This document shows positions 1 through 8,191 of a stretch of DNA of 53,992 nt, piece by piece. Source of the DNA: a virus. Position 1 is the stretch's first letter, and each line of letters starts with the position of its first letter. The stretch spans positions 1 through 53,992 of IMG/VR virus record IMGVR_UViG_3300037294_000227. One strand, 5' to 3'. The notes beneath the pieces were generated by a model. The model ran no database searches. It was not told the origin of the DNA and saw only the letters and a program-made list of their open reading frames with translations. The translations under genes were made by a program, and so were the position numbers.

Positions 1-157
1 AAATAATTTTAATAAAATCTTCAAAAGTCCAGTCAATGTTTTTTATATTGTTGTTTGGCAACAGCCCATGAAAGTTTCTGCTACACATAGGACAACTTGC
101 CTGGCAGCGAGTAGTTAGTTCGATTTCAATTTTATGAAGCTGATCAAATTTAAACAC
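1..157 (-). CDS. Radical SAM protein, N-terminal fragment (cut by window edge)
   Basis: The minus strand is open from a GTG at 157 to the left edge (52 codons). An AAGGAA ribosome site lies about 8 nt upstream of the GTG. The fragment contains the radical-SAM cluster motif with Cys18, Cys22 and Cys25 (TTRCQASCPMCSRN), which binds the 4Fe-4S cluster that cleaves S-adenosylmethionine. The Cys spacing and the flanking residues match the complete protein encoded at 1189-2241, so the two are paralogues. The fragment diverges from the plus-strand gene at 186. The rest of the protein, including any SPASM domain, lies outside the window. The assignment to the radical-SAM superfamily is firm; the substrate is unknown. 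Confidence 0.85.
   Translation of the reverse strand, partial: MFKFDQLHKIEIELTTRCQASCPMCSRNFHGLLPNNNIKNIDWTFEDFIKII
73..106. repeat. 34-bp near-identical segment shared with 2157-2190
   Basis: This stretch covers the radical-SAM CxxxCxxC motif of the edge-truncated gene. It matches 2157-2190 at 33 of 34 positions; the only difference is A83 versus G2167. It is a coding repeat left by gene duplication. Confidence 0.85.
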
Positions 158-173
158 AAACGGTTCCTTTTAG

Positions 174-186
174 TTAAATATTTATG
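174..186. promoter_or_regulatory. Divergent late-promoter-like box
   Basis: TTAAATA (174-180, plus strand) and CATAAATA (186-179, minus strand) overlap around the palindrome TAAATATTTA at 175-184. Both resemble the T4 late -10 box TATAAATA. On the minus strand the box leaves room for a short leader with an AAGGAA site before the GTG at 157. On the plus strand only 5 nt separate the box from the GTG at 186. Promoter function is inferred from sequence only. Confidence 0.45.
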
Positions 187-1232
187 TGAACAACATATCA
201 GCAATAAAATTAAAACAAAAAGAACCAATGATGGTTACTTGGGACACTGGCAGACGTTGTAATTTTGATTGCAGCTACTGTGATCTTTCTCGACACGATA
301 CATTTAGTCCATTGACCTCTTTAAAATCATTGCAACTTACATACAAATTTATACAAGAGTACACCAAGCTGTACAATCAACCCAACGCTAATATTGCATT
401 TACTGGCGGCGAACCAACTGTAAATCCTAATTTTTGGCAGTTGATCGATACTATTGAAAACTTTACATTAGGATTGACCACAAACGGAACATTTCCAACA
501 AATAAAATAGATACAATTTTAAACAAATTTGTAGCAGTAACTATAAGCTGGCATTCTGAAATCGATCAAAAACTCAAAGATAGAGCAATAGAAAACGCAA
601 TACTATTAAGCGCCGCAGGGTTTAACGTTCGCGTAAATGTAATGATGCACACCGATTGTTGGAACGAATGTATACAAGCATACGATAAGCTAACATCAGC
701 AGGAGTAACTACAAATGCAGTTATTATCGGCGATGGCAATTTAGGGAGTACTGAATTTTACAAAGACGCTACTGGAACGTTGAGACGAACCAGTCATCCT
801 TATACCGAAGAACAGCAATTGTGGTATTTTAATATCAAAGGTCTTGATACTAACATTATTAACGATATAAAAAGTGGAAATCAACTGCCACGTAGCTGTT
901 GCGGGAACAGAGATCTAATGGGAAAATGCAATGGATGTTGGACTGATATTACGGCTGTTAACACAAATTTTAAAGGATGGTTTTGTAGTGTGAACAAATA
1001 TTTTATGCATATAGATCAGCACACCGGAAATGTGTATCATCATCAAACCTGTAAGGCAAAATTCAATAACGAAAGAGGCCCAATCGGCAATCTTAAAAAC
1101 ACAGATCTTATATTGGATTATGTATCTAAAAATGCAAACAATACAATAGTTTGTCCAAACTTGCGATGCGGATGTGGAATGTGTGCGCCTAAAGCTCAGA
1201 ATAAATCTGAACTTGATCGTTTGGGTTATTAA
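186..1232 (+). CDS. Radical SAM protein with C-terminal twitch/SPASM-like cysteine cluster
   Basis: This 348-residue protein has the radical-SAM motif at Cys25, Cys29 and Cys32 (GRRCNFDCSYC) and the SAM-binding GGEP motif at residues 74-77. The last ~110 residues carry many cysteines (SCCGN, CNGCW, GWFC, then RCGCGMC), which look like a twitch/SPASM auxiliary 4Fe-4S site. Enzymes of this type act on peptides, proteins or small metabolites; the substrate here is unknown. It is a close paralogue of the gene at 4166-5254: both share NVMMH, GPIGNLK and CAPKA. The start is either GTG 186, which is 5 nt after a TTAAATA box, or ATG 228, just before the first strand. Its 3' end overlaps the convergent gene at 1189-2241 by 44 bp. 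Confidence 0.88.
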   Translation: MNNISAIKLKQKEPMMVTWDTGRRCNFDCSYCDLSRHDTFSPLTSLKSLQLTYKFIQEYTKLYNQPNANIAFTGGEPTVNPNFWQLIDTIENFTLGLTTNGTFPTNKIDTILNKFVAVTISWHSEIDQKLKDRAIENAILLSAAGFNVRVNVMMHTDCWNECIQAYDKLTSAGVTTNAVIIGDGNLGSTEFYKDATGTLRRTSHPYTEEQQLWYFNIKGLDTNIINDIKSGNQLPRSCCGNRDLMGKCNGCWTDITAVNTNFKGWFCSVNKYFMHIDQHTGNVYHHQTCKAKFNNERGPIGNLKNTDLILDYVSKNANNTIVCPNLRCGCGMCAPKAQNKSELDRLGY

Positions 1233-2241
1233 AAGTATTCCCGCAAGTTCTAGCACAGGTCCATAGTTTGTTTATGTTCCAATACTTTTTCCAACATTGT
1301 TGAAACTGTGTGGTTTCCAATACTGTGCGTATACCGTGAGAGGCGCTGGTGTCTCCTAGTTCTGCAATTAACTGCAAATATTGCTTTTTAATATAATCCT
1401 TAGGAGTAGCAAGCGTATCAGTTGGTTTGTAATAATCATACGGAATAGCTGCAAGAAAACAACAAGGCATTATATTACGATGTGCATCTATATATAATTC
1501 ACCTTTGTGTTTTGCATAACAACTTATTTGAGTATCATCGATTATCTTTGCAACTACATTCAAATCGCTTACATCAAAATACTTTGCTTTATTGTTTGAC
1601 GGTGGCTCCAAATAATATTCAGTATCTCCAGTTTTGTTTAACACCGAAAACTTTTTTTCAAAATTAAATCTATTACTGTCTTTGACACTAAAATATTTAA
1701 ACCCGTGTGTTTTTGCCAATGCTTCGGCAGCTTCAACTTGATGTTGGTTGTGCTTGAATTTTATAAAACTCCATTCGGCAATTCCTCCTGCTTTTATAAA
1801 AGCCTTTGCATTGTCTAATATCTTATCAAAGTCTGTGCCAATTCTGTATTTACTGTGTGTGTCGCGTAAACCGTCGATTGCAAAAATTACTCTATGTTCT
1901 GTAGACAAATGTTTTACAAAACTTTTCCAATAACTGACATTTCGTAGACTACCATTTGTATGTATTTCTACACTAATATTTTGAGTTTTTAATATTTCTG
2001 TCATCAATTGCAAGTCGTTGTTTACTACAGGGTCACCAAAATTTCCGCAAAATGTAATGTGTTTTATAGTATCAAACACCGGTTGTACAATAGTTTTAAA
2101 ATCTGATACAGACCAATCTGTTTCTATTAGTTTGGTATTTGGCAATCCGCTGTGATAGTTTCTGCTGCACATAGGACAACTTGCCTGGCACTTATTTGTT
2201 ATTTCTAAATGTAAGCTTTTAAGATCTGTATACTGGAACAT
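1189..2241 (-). CDS. Radical SAM protein with C-terminal SPASM-like region
   Basis: This 350-residue protein has the radical-SAM cysteines at 18, 22 and 25 (NKCQASCPMC). At the usual GGEP position it has CGNFGDP (residues 65-71). C-terminal cysteines (NIMPCCF, then FQQCW, WTCARTCG) suggest an auxiliary Fe-S cluster domain of the SPASM type. It is a paralogue of the gene cut at the left edge, with a nearly identical 34-bp stretch. It is divergent from the hydroxylase-like gene at 2280 and convergent with the gene at 186-1232. The start ATG at 2241 lies only 4 nt from a CATAAATA box. The superfamily assignment is strong; the substrate is unknown. Confidence 0.86.
   Translation of the reverse strand: MFQYTDLKSLHLEITNKCQASCPMCSRNYHSGLPNTKLIETDWSVSDFKTIVQPVFDTIKHITFCGNFGDPVVNNDLQLMTEILKTQNISVEIHTNGSLRNVSYWKSFVKHLSTEHRVIFAIDGLRDTHSKYRIGTDFDKILDNAKAFIKAGGIAEWSFIKFKHNQHQVEAAEALAKTHGFKYFSVKDSNRFNFEKKFSVLNKTGDTEYYLEPPSNNKAKYFDVSDLNVVAKIIDDTQISCYAKHKGELYIDAHRNIMPCCFLAAIPYDYYKPTDTLATPKDYIKKQYLQLIAELGDTSASHGIRTVLETTQFQQCWKKYWNINKLWTCARTCGNTFNNPNDQVQIYSEL
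2157..2190. repeat. 34-bp near-identical segment shared with 73-106
   Basis: This is the partner copy of the coding repeat at 73-106, with one mismatch at 2167. It covers the CxxxCxxC motif. Confidence 0.85.
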
Positions 2242-2245
2242 GTTT

Positions 2246-2253
2246 TATTTATG
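2246..2253 (-). promoter_or_regulatory. Late-promoter-like box CATAAATA
   Basis: On the minus strand CATAAATA is followed by 4 nt and then the ATG at 2241. This matches the T4 late box TATAAATA at 7 of 8 positions. If it is used, the transcript would be nearly leaderless. Confidence 0.4.
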
Positions 2254-2267
2254 TGCGTATATTTCTC

Positions 2268-2275
2268 TATAAATA
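2268..2275 (+). promoter_or_regulatory. Late-promoter-like box TATAAATA
   Basis: A perfect TATAAATA lies 4 nt upstream of the ATG at 2280. No clear Shine-Dalgarno sequence is visible between them. It is a candidate late promoter for the plus-strand pair 2280-4215, possibly giving a leaderless transcript. Confidence 0.5.
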
Positions 2276-2279
2276 ATGT

Positions 2280-3026
2280 ATGGACAGTTCTCATCATAGT
2301 TTTTTTCAAAAAAATAAAATATATACACAACAATTAAACAGACTTCCAAGTCTAACAATGTCAGACGAAGAAATTGCATTATGGATGTTGCAAGGCGGAC
2401 ATGGGGATTGGATTGAGTTAGATTTGCAAATCAATACATCTTCTTGGATTGCAGAATATCATACTGTGCAAGATATGTTTGTGCCTCACAGAGACATTGA
2501 TTCTGGTGAAGGAACACATCAGGGGTGGAGTGCTTGCACATTGCATGGCATAAGCTACGATAAAACAAATGTGTGGCAAGAGTATGGATACAAAACTGAG
2601 CCAGAATACAACTGGACACAAGCAGGAAAAAAATGCCCAAGCATAAAGTCTGCATTTGAGTCATTGCCTGCAGAACACCTAGCTAGAGTTAGATTTATGA
2701 AACTTGATGCAGGAGGATGGATTTCTCCTCACAACGACCTAGGACCAGGAATCAACTGGAATAAAATTTTTGATTATCCGTTGCCCATGACAATTGCAGT
2801 AGATCACCCCCAAGAATGCTACATGACCCTAGAAAATAGAGGAGTTGTTCCATTTAAAAATAATAAAGCATTTTTAGTTAACATTTTAAACAATCACAGT
2901 GTAATTAATTTTAGCAAGCAAGATAGAATACATGTCATAGGACATCTGTTTGTAGGAAATCGTAAAAAAGAATATTGTAAATTATTAGCAGACAGTTATA
3001 GGAAATCCTATGTTTTACAAAGGTAA
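2280..3026 (+). CDS. Aspartyl/asparaginyl beta-hydroxylase-like 2OG-Fe(II) oxygenase
   Basis: This 248-residue protein has the signature of the Asp/Asn hydroxylase family. His151-x-Asp153 lies in SPHND, and a second block with His206 and Arg216 reads HSVINFSKQDRIH. In this family the histidines bind Fe(II), and the arginine binds 2-oxoglutarate. Family members hydroxylate Asp/Asn side chains or small substrates. The target here is unknown, though the nearby radical-SAM and glycosyltransferase genes suggest a modification pathway. Start ATG 2280 is used; ATG 2358 is an alternative if transcription begins near 2281. The last 17 bp overlap the next gene, so the two are probably co-transcribed. 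Confidence 0.75.
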   Translation: MDSSHHSFFQKNKIYTQQLNRLPSLTMSDEEIALWMLQGGHGDWIELDLQINTSSWIAEYHTVQDMFVPHRDIDSGEGTHQGWSACTLHGISYDKTNVWQEYGYKTEPEYNWTQAGKKCPSIKSAFESLPAEHLARVRFMKLDAGGWISPHNDLGPGINWNKIFDYPLPMTIAVDHPQECYMTLENRGVVPFKNNKAFLVNILNNHSVINFSKQDRIHVIGHLFVGNRKKEYCKLLADSYRKSYVLQR

Positions 3027-4215
3027 AAACAGTTGTGCAGATTTGTGTGTTTGTATAATCGACGACACCGATCAATACAGTCCTTGGATGAAAGAGCTTG
3101 TAAAAAATACTGCGGATTATACTATTACAAATGTAACTGGAATTGGATACGATGTGTGGGTTGGGCGACACGAACACACACTATTAAAACAAGTAGTGGG
3201 CCAATATAAAAGAGCAGTTGTTATTAGTGCAGGAACCGAATTTATAAATGGTAATAAATTCTTTGATAATTTGCCCGAGGATTTTTTTATTCTTGGGCAC
3301 GTACTTGATATGGGAGATGGCTATTACGGATTACACCATCAGTGCTATGTAATAGATCTTGATTTGTATGCTATGTTAGGAAATCCCGAACCTGGACAAA
3401 CACAATTGCTGGAACAGCATATCCAAACTGTTCCAAATAGAAGTAAAGAAAACATTCACGACGATTACACACCTCTTTGGATTTCAAAAGGATCTGCACA
3501 AAAAGTATACAAACACAAGTTTCACGGATGGAGGATAATCAGTGCAGGTCTTGAGGCAGATTATAAAATTTACGCTTTCGACAGCACGCTACGAGACGGA
3601 AAGCATTTCTTGTATTGTGATGTAGATACCAGTGACTGGATTTACAAACGCTACAATCATTGTTTGCAAAATCATGTGTACAAAGACAGCACAGGCAGTG
3701 TGGATTTTCCAAGACCTTACAATTGCAACATCGATCATTTGATATATCCTGCTGCTGGCACAACATGGTTGGACAAATTAAAAAAGCACGGATACGATAG
3801 TTCTACCAAAGTAACGTTTTATGACTATAATCAATCAGCGTTAGATTACATGCAAGCTAATACTAGAGATATGGGTTTAATTTTTGAATTTGCATTGTTG
3901 GATGCAATTGCAGAGCCCGAGTGCATAGTCGAACTTGTTGACAAAAACTGCAATCCGCAAGGTGTTGTTATACACATGAGCAATATTTTTTCGTACGAAG
4001 GAACAGCAAGTTTAATGCCGTTAAAATATCGAGTGCAACAAGAAAATAAACTTATCGAAAGTGTACAATCAAAAATTCCTATGTGTGTTTTAGAATTTGA
4101 TCAGCGTGCAGCCGAAGGATTTGTACCATGGCGTGCAGAAACAGGACTTGCAAAAGACTTAGAACTCACTGATCTTTCAACTGCGGTACTTCCTCCGTGG
4201 CATACTTATGATTGA
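3010..4215 (+). CDS. Hypothetical two-domain protein, methyltransferase-like C-terminal half
   Basis: I do not recognise this 401-residue protein with certainty. The N-terminal ~140 residues alternate strands and helices (VVISAGTEF, then DFFILGHVLDMGDG), as in nucleotide-sugar or Rossmann-type domains. Residues ~250-310 (IYPAAGTTWL, then VTFYDYNQSALDYM) resemble the glycine-rich loop and acidic residue of a class I SAM methyltransferase. Start ATG 3010 has an AGGA site 7-8 nt upstream, inside the end of the hydroxylase-like gene, so translation is probably coupled. The 3' end overlaps the convergent radical-SAM gene by 50 bp. The protein could be a glycosyltransferase/methyltransferase fusion, but this is inference only. 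Confidence 0.6.
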   Translation: MFYKGKNSCADLCVCIIDDTDQYSPWMKELVKNTADYTITNVTGIGYDVWVGRHEHTLLKQVVGQYKRAVVISAGTEFINGNKFFDNLPEDFFILGHVLDMGDGYYGLHHQCYVIDLDLYAMLGNPEPGQTQLLEQHIQTVPNRSKENIHDDYTPLWISKGSAQKVYKHKFHGWRIISAGLEADYKIYAFDSTLRDGKHFLYCDVDTSDWIYKRYNHCLQNHVYKDSTGSVDFPRPYNCNIDHLIYPAAGTTWLDKLKKHGYDSSTKVTFYDYNQSALDYMQANTRDMGLIFEFALLDAIAEPECIVELVDKNCNPQGVVIHMSNIFSYEGTASLMPLKYRVQQENKLIESVQSKIPMCVLEFDQRAAEGFVPWRAETGLAKDLELTDLSTAVLPPWHTYD

Positions 4216-5254
4216 TTATTTTAAACTTTTCAGGAGTTGCTGCTTTTGGTGCGCATAGTCCACACCAGCATTTTGTTTTTTTGCACACAATAGTCGGTGT
4301 TCCTAGCAATAATCTGTCTATGATGGCACGAGTGTCTTTTAAGTTTCCTATGGGCCCAATGCGATCGTCCCAGGTCATACGACAGTCTTTGTTTGTAAAA
4401 ACTTCACCTGTGGTTTGTCTAATATATAAAAAGTATTTGTCAACACTACAACTCCACCCTTGGAAGTTGTTTCCTTCTACATACTTTGTGTCATAACTAT
4501 TGTTAACACACATGCTGTTGCCGCCGCAACATGCTCTTCCGGTACTGGCTAAGTCGTGACCGCGAGTAAGTACTGCTTTTATTTTTTGTGTTAACTTTGT
4601 AGGAGTTTTTCCTGTTAAAAACTTTACCTGTCGTGGAGAATAATTAAAACGTATGTCAAACCAGTGATGATCAATTTGTCTCACGTGGTATGGTGCTTTA
4701 ATTGCTTTTAACCAGCGTATTATTTTTAAACATTTTAGCCATAATTCTTTTTTTGGATGCATCATAACATTTACTTGGAATGATTTTTTTCTAATTATCA
4801 ATCCTCTAACATTGTCTTTGAATAGCCCTTCTTGAGTAGAATTTCCTTCTGCATGAAAACTTACGGTAAAATGATCTACTAACTTGCAAACTTTGTCCCA
4901 CTGATGCCGACCTACTACTGCATTTGTTATCAACGCTACTGTAAGTGTATAATCTATCTTTTCTTTTTTTGATTGTATGTATTCTAATATTTCAATGATG
5001 TTTGGGTGAAACACGCTTTCGCCGCCTTGAACGTTTAATCCTGCGATTCTCATATGGCTGGGCTTATTGTTCATTTGTATCTGTAAATATTCAAATATAA
5101 AATCAACAGTTTTTAAGCTATCTTCGAGACTAGGATGTTGCAATCTATTATTATGCCCATCGCCGCAATAACTACAATCCATATTGCATTTTAAAGTGCT
5201 TTCCCATGCAACTTGAAAACTTAAATTGTTTACTGGTACTAATGAATCTATCAT
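4166..5254 (-). CDS. Radical SAM protein with C-terminal twitch-like cysteine cluster
   Basis: This is the last gene of the seven-gene minus-strand operon. The start is ATG 5254 (362 residues) rather than the upstream in-frame ATG, because it forms an ATGA overlap with the stop of the preceding gene. The radical-SAM cysteines are 23, 27 and 30 (LKCNMDCSYC). The SAM motif is GGES instead of GGEP. The C-terminal cysteines (ACCGG, GWSC, KDC, KCWCGLC) match those of the gene at 186-1232, including GPIGNLK and CAPKA. It also shares the SxHxE and NVMMH motifs found in the four C-terminal-twitch paralogues here. The substrate is unknown. Confidence 0.87.
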   Translation of the reverse strand: MIDSLVPVNNLSFQVAWESTLKCNMDCSYCGDGHNNRLQHPSLEDSLKTVDFIFEYLQIQMNNKPSHMRIAGLNVQGGESVFHPNIIEILEYIQSKKEKIDYTLTVALITNAVVGRHQWDKVCKLVDHFTVSFHAEGNSTQEGLFKDNVRGLIIRKKSFQVNVMMHPKKELWLKCLKIIRWLKAIKAPYHVRQIDHHWFDIRFNYSPRQVKFLTGKTPTKLTQKIKAVLTRGHDLASTGRACCGGNSMCVNNSYDTKYVEGNNFQGWSCSVDKYFLYIRQTTGEVFTNKDCRMTWDDRIGPIGNLKDTRAIIDRLLLGTPTIVCKKTKCWCGLCAPKAATPEKFKIINHKYATEEVPQLKDQ

Positions 5255-6207
5255 TGTATTATCCATTTTTTTATAGAAATTTCTCCGGCGCATCCGCATA
5301 TATCGCGTGAGCAAAGTGTCGGCTGTATTGTAGGGCTGAACTCAAAGTCTTTATCGTTAATGTTATAAGTCTTATCAAATAGCCGCTGGTTGCAATTGGA
5401 TGTTATTACTCTGTTGGTAATTTTAATATGATCGACTCCTAAATTACAGTGCCATCCTTTAAAATAGTTTAAATTATTTCGAGTAATCCAACTGTCACTG
5501 TTTGTAATAGTTTTTTCATTATTGTTGTGCGTGATTGTAATTTCTGTTCTTGGTTTACGAGAAGTAGAATGAAACCAATCTGCGTTAGGATATCGTTTAA
5601 TAGGTTCTTCAAAATATTTTAATTGCTCAATTGTATAACAAGATTGACCATCAAACAATACAACTTTTGCAACAATTGGCCAAGGCAGTGTTAACTGTTG
5701 CATCTGTTCGACTAACTCAACGCATGTGTTAAATGCAGCTGGATCTATTAACACATCTACATTAACTAGTATCTCCGAACTGTATAAAAAATCAGCAAGA
5801 GTTTTAATTTTGTTTATTTTTGCATATTCGTGGTGTACGCTAATATTAATATGATCCAGCACTCTTGCTGCTTTTTGCCACCATATTATACCTCTAGTAC
5901 CATTGGTACTAATTTCTAAAATACAATTGTATTTTGATTTTAAGAAAATACAAAGTTCTAAAAAGTCATCCCATAATGTGGGTTCACCTCCAACAAAAAA
6001 AATATTAAACACATCTTTGCCATTTGCTGCATAATGATTTAGAACTTTTGATAAGTTTGTTTTAACGATTTCTAGGTCCGGCCAATTTGTATTGCCCTCG
6101 TTGCTGCCCGGGAAGCAGTAATTGCATTTTTGATTGCAAGTATTTCCTAGCATATATTCTATTCTAAGAACATTATCAGGTTGATTATTTTCTACTTTTA
6201 TTATCAT
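5251..6207 (-). CDS. Radical SAM protein with C-terminal twitch-like cluster
   Basis: This 318-residue protein has radical-SAM cysteines at 24, 28 and 31 (NTCNQKCNYC) and VGGEPTLW as SAM-binding loop. Its C-terminus has FKGWHC, SNC and LCSRDICGC, an arrangement of extra cysteines like that in the gene at 19391-20359, its closest paralogue in the window. Both lie directly downstream of an N-terminal-twitch radical-SAM gene with a small overlap. Here the overlap with the upstream gene is ATGA (6204-6207). This tight pairing suggests that the two enzymes act together. The substrate is unknown. Confidence 0.87.
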   Translation of the reverse strand: MIIKVENNQPDNVLRIEYMLGNTCNQKCNYCFPGSNEGNTNWPDLEIVKTNLSKVLNHYAANGKDVFNIFFVGGEPTLWDDFLELCIFLKSKYNCILEISTNGTRGIIWWQKAARVLDHINISVHHEYAKINKIKTLADFLYSSEILVNVDVLIDPAAFNTCVELVEQMQQLTLPWPIVAKVVLFDGQSCYTIEQLKYFEEPIKRYPNADWFHSTSRKPRTEITITHNNNEKTITNSDSWITRNNLNYFKGWHCNLGVDHIKITNRVITSNCNQRLFDKTYNINDKDFEFSPTIQPTLCSRDICGCAGEISIKKWIIQ

Positions 6208-7583
6208 AATAAGTGTGCTAACTCAGGAAAAGTATTTTTGGCGCTAATTCCTCTAATTGCATCTAACTTGTTTACATATTCCTTGAATCCAGGTAGCCTT
6301 TCGGTATGGTCAGCACTTTCCATATAAACTAATATTGATTCCCAACGTCTCCATCCATAAGGATTTGACTCCCAAAAACTTTGATCTAAGTTGCCGTGAT
6401 TTTGTAACCATATCTTAAACTGCATAAACTTGTCACGTATTTCTTGTTTATCATCTTTGGAGAAATTTTGTATATTTAAAAATGTTGGTATGTATAAGAG
6501 GTGCATATTAATCAGGCCGCCGCCTGCTTGCACATTTTTAATTACTTCTGTATTGACTTTTTTAAAGTTACTATTGACTTTCCAATGTATAAAATCTGGA
6601 AGGTGCTTGATATTAAACATCTGAATAGCAGTAGCAATACTAGGACGTATGTTATCAGGAGTGTTGTCCAGCATATGGAGGTTACGCTCAACTGTTTCCC
6701 AATCTGTTGGGTACCTAATGTAATTGTTACGATCTGTATGTGCGTCAATGCTGACTCCGACTTTTACAACTGCAAAATGTTTCCATAGTTCGATAAGTTC
6801 TTCGTCTACAAGAATGCCATTGGTGTTATAACGCAGCCTAATTTTTTTATTGTGTCCACTGCGTACAATTTCTTCGATAAACTTTTTATGTTCTTTGATC
6901 ATTAAAGGTTCGCCGCCTGCGAAGTACACCTCTTCTAAATACGGAATTTGTTTGTACAATTGATCCCAAAATATTTCATTTTCGTGCCATTTGTTATTAA
7001 AGGACGATTTATCCCATTGCATCTGCCGCTTGACTTCAGGATCTTCTAATTGTGGTGCTAGCACTTTCCAGTCAGCTACCCATTTACTACTGTCATGTGG
7101 CGAACACATAACACACTTGATATTGCAAGTATGCCCAAGCCTTAGATCTAAATATTTGAGTTGATCTTTGTATCTACCATCAGATTGCGTGTCGTTTAAC
7201 ATAGTGACAGGATCGAGGCCGCGCTCCATCCAAGTAGTGGTTTCCCACATACGCTTGCTCACAACTCCTTGTTGCTCTTCAGCAAAGCACTTGGTACAAC
7301 TTGCTGGAATGTTACCGTCCATCATTGTGCGTCTGATGTTACGCATATATTCACTATTCCATGCCTGCATAGGAGTGGTAGTACTAAAGTTTACTGGATC
7401 ACCTGCGTCATCCTTTACTAAGCCCACTGTATGATCAACACCAGCACCACTAGCATTAGCACTGCAACATACCCGCATGTCTCCATTTGGTCGTGTTGCC
7501 ATGTGTATCCAAGGTAACGCACAAAATGTAGGAGTAGCAGTTTCTGCAATGGTGTCTTGCCATTGATCTAATAGTTGTTTCAT
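6204..7583 (-). CDS. N-terminal-twitch radical SAM protein
   Basis: This 459-residue protein has the cysteine-rich accessory domain before the radical-SAM core: FCALPWIHM near residue 20, Cys39-Cys40, and Cys96/Cys99. The core cysteines are 153, 157 and 160 (GHTCNIKCVMC), followed by FAGGEPL. This order matches the family named in databases as twitch domain-containing radical SAM proteins, found in phages and bacteria; their function is not settled to my knowledge. It is paralogous to the genes at 20352, 21634 and 22853, sharing FCxxPW and a later S-D...R...Y-R block. It overlaps both neighbours by 4 bp (ATGA). Confidence 0.88.
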   Translation of the reverse strand: MKQLLDQWQDTIAETATPTFCALPWIHMATRPNGDMRVCCSANASGAGVDHTVGLVKDDAGDPVNFSTTTPMQAWNSEYMRNIRRTMMDGNIPASCTKCFAEEQQGVVSKRMWETTTWMERGLDPVTMLNDTQSDGRYKDQLKYLDLRLGHTCNIKCVMCSPHDSSKWVADWKVLAPQLEDPEVKRQMQWDKSSFNNKWHENEIFWDQLYKQIPYLEEVYFAGGEPLMIKEHKKFIEEIVRSGHNKKIRLRYNTNGILVDEELIELWKHFAVVKVGVSIDAHTDRNNYIRYPTDWETVERNLHMLDNTPDNIRPSIATAIQMFNIKHLPDFIHWKVNSNFKKVNTEVIKNVQAGGGLINMHLLYIPTFLNIQNFSKDDKQEIRDKFMQFKIWLQNHGNLDQSFWESNPYGWRRWESILVYMESADHTERLPGFKEYVNKLDAIRGISAKNTFPELAHLL

Positions 7584-8191
7584 CTATATCCAATCAACAA
7601 AAATCTATTATATAACGGCAAAGACAATGTTTCTTTTTTCACTATGGTATTTATTCCGCTGCTTTTAGCAAAATCGTCAACTGTGTCAAAGCATCGAATA
7701 TGCTCAGGCAATTCATAATAATTATTGCTTTGTAACACTATGAGTGTATTAGCAGGAATTCTCTCTAACCAGATGTTGTATTGTAGTTGTGTGATATGTT
7801 CTGTACTGGTATTGATAACCACATGAGGAATCGTGTTGTATTCGTATGTACACATGTCATGTGTTTCTGCACGAAATATACCAGACATTTCTTGGCGTTT
7901 ACAAATCATTTCGGCAACTTCCTTGCATGATTCGTCGATGTCAATACTGCATATCTGTGCAATCTTTGTAAGCCTGTTAAACATCATACTTGCAAGAACG
8001 CCGTTCCAGCCACCATGGATTGTAACATTTAATGCAACACCATCATTTGGCAGGCAAGGCAATAAGTGTTCAATTAGCCATTCTTTACTTCTAAGTTGGC
8101 CCTTCCAGAAACTTTCTAACACACCATAATGATTTTCATTATTGCGTACAGCATCCATCCAAAATGCAATATCATCTAAATTTATGTACAT
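7580..8191 (-). CDS. Class I SAM-dependent methyltransferase-like protein
   Basis: This 203-residue protein has a Rossmann-type core. ALNVTIHGGWNGVLASM sits at the position of methyltransferase motif I, followed by CSIDIDESC, whose acidic residues would bind the SAM ribose. VVINTSTEHI is a later strand at the usual motif IV position. The glycine motif is not canonical, so the call is by fold pattern. The gene overlaps the upstream gene by 10 bp and the downstream radical-SAM gene by 4 bp, so it belongs to the same transcript. The acceptor substrate is unknown; O- or N-methylation of a sugar or peptide would fit the neighbourhood. Confidence 0.65.
   Translation of the reverse strand: MYINLDDIAFWMDAVRNNENHYGVLESFWKGQLRSKEWLIEHLLPCLPNDGVALNVTIHGGWNGVLASMMFNRLTKIAQICSIDIDESCKEVAEMICKRQEMSGIFRAETHDMCTYEYNTIPHVVINTSTEHITQLQYNIWLERIPANTLIVLQSNNYYELPEHIRCFDTVDDFAKSSGINTIVKKETLSLPLYNRFLLIGYR

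Noticed and set aside
5255-5314. Longer N-terminus for the radical-SAM gene at 4166
   Set aside because: ATG 5254 forms a classical ATGA overlap with the upstream stop codon, and the added residues are basic and unlike the paralogues.
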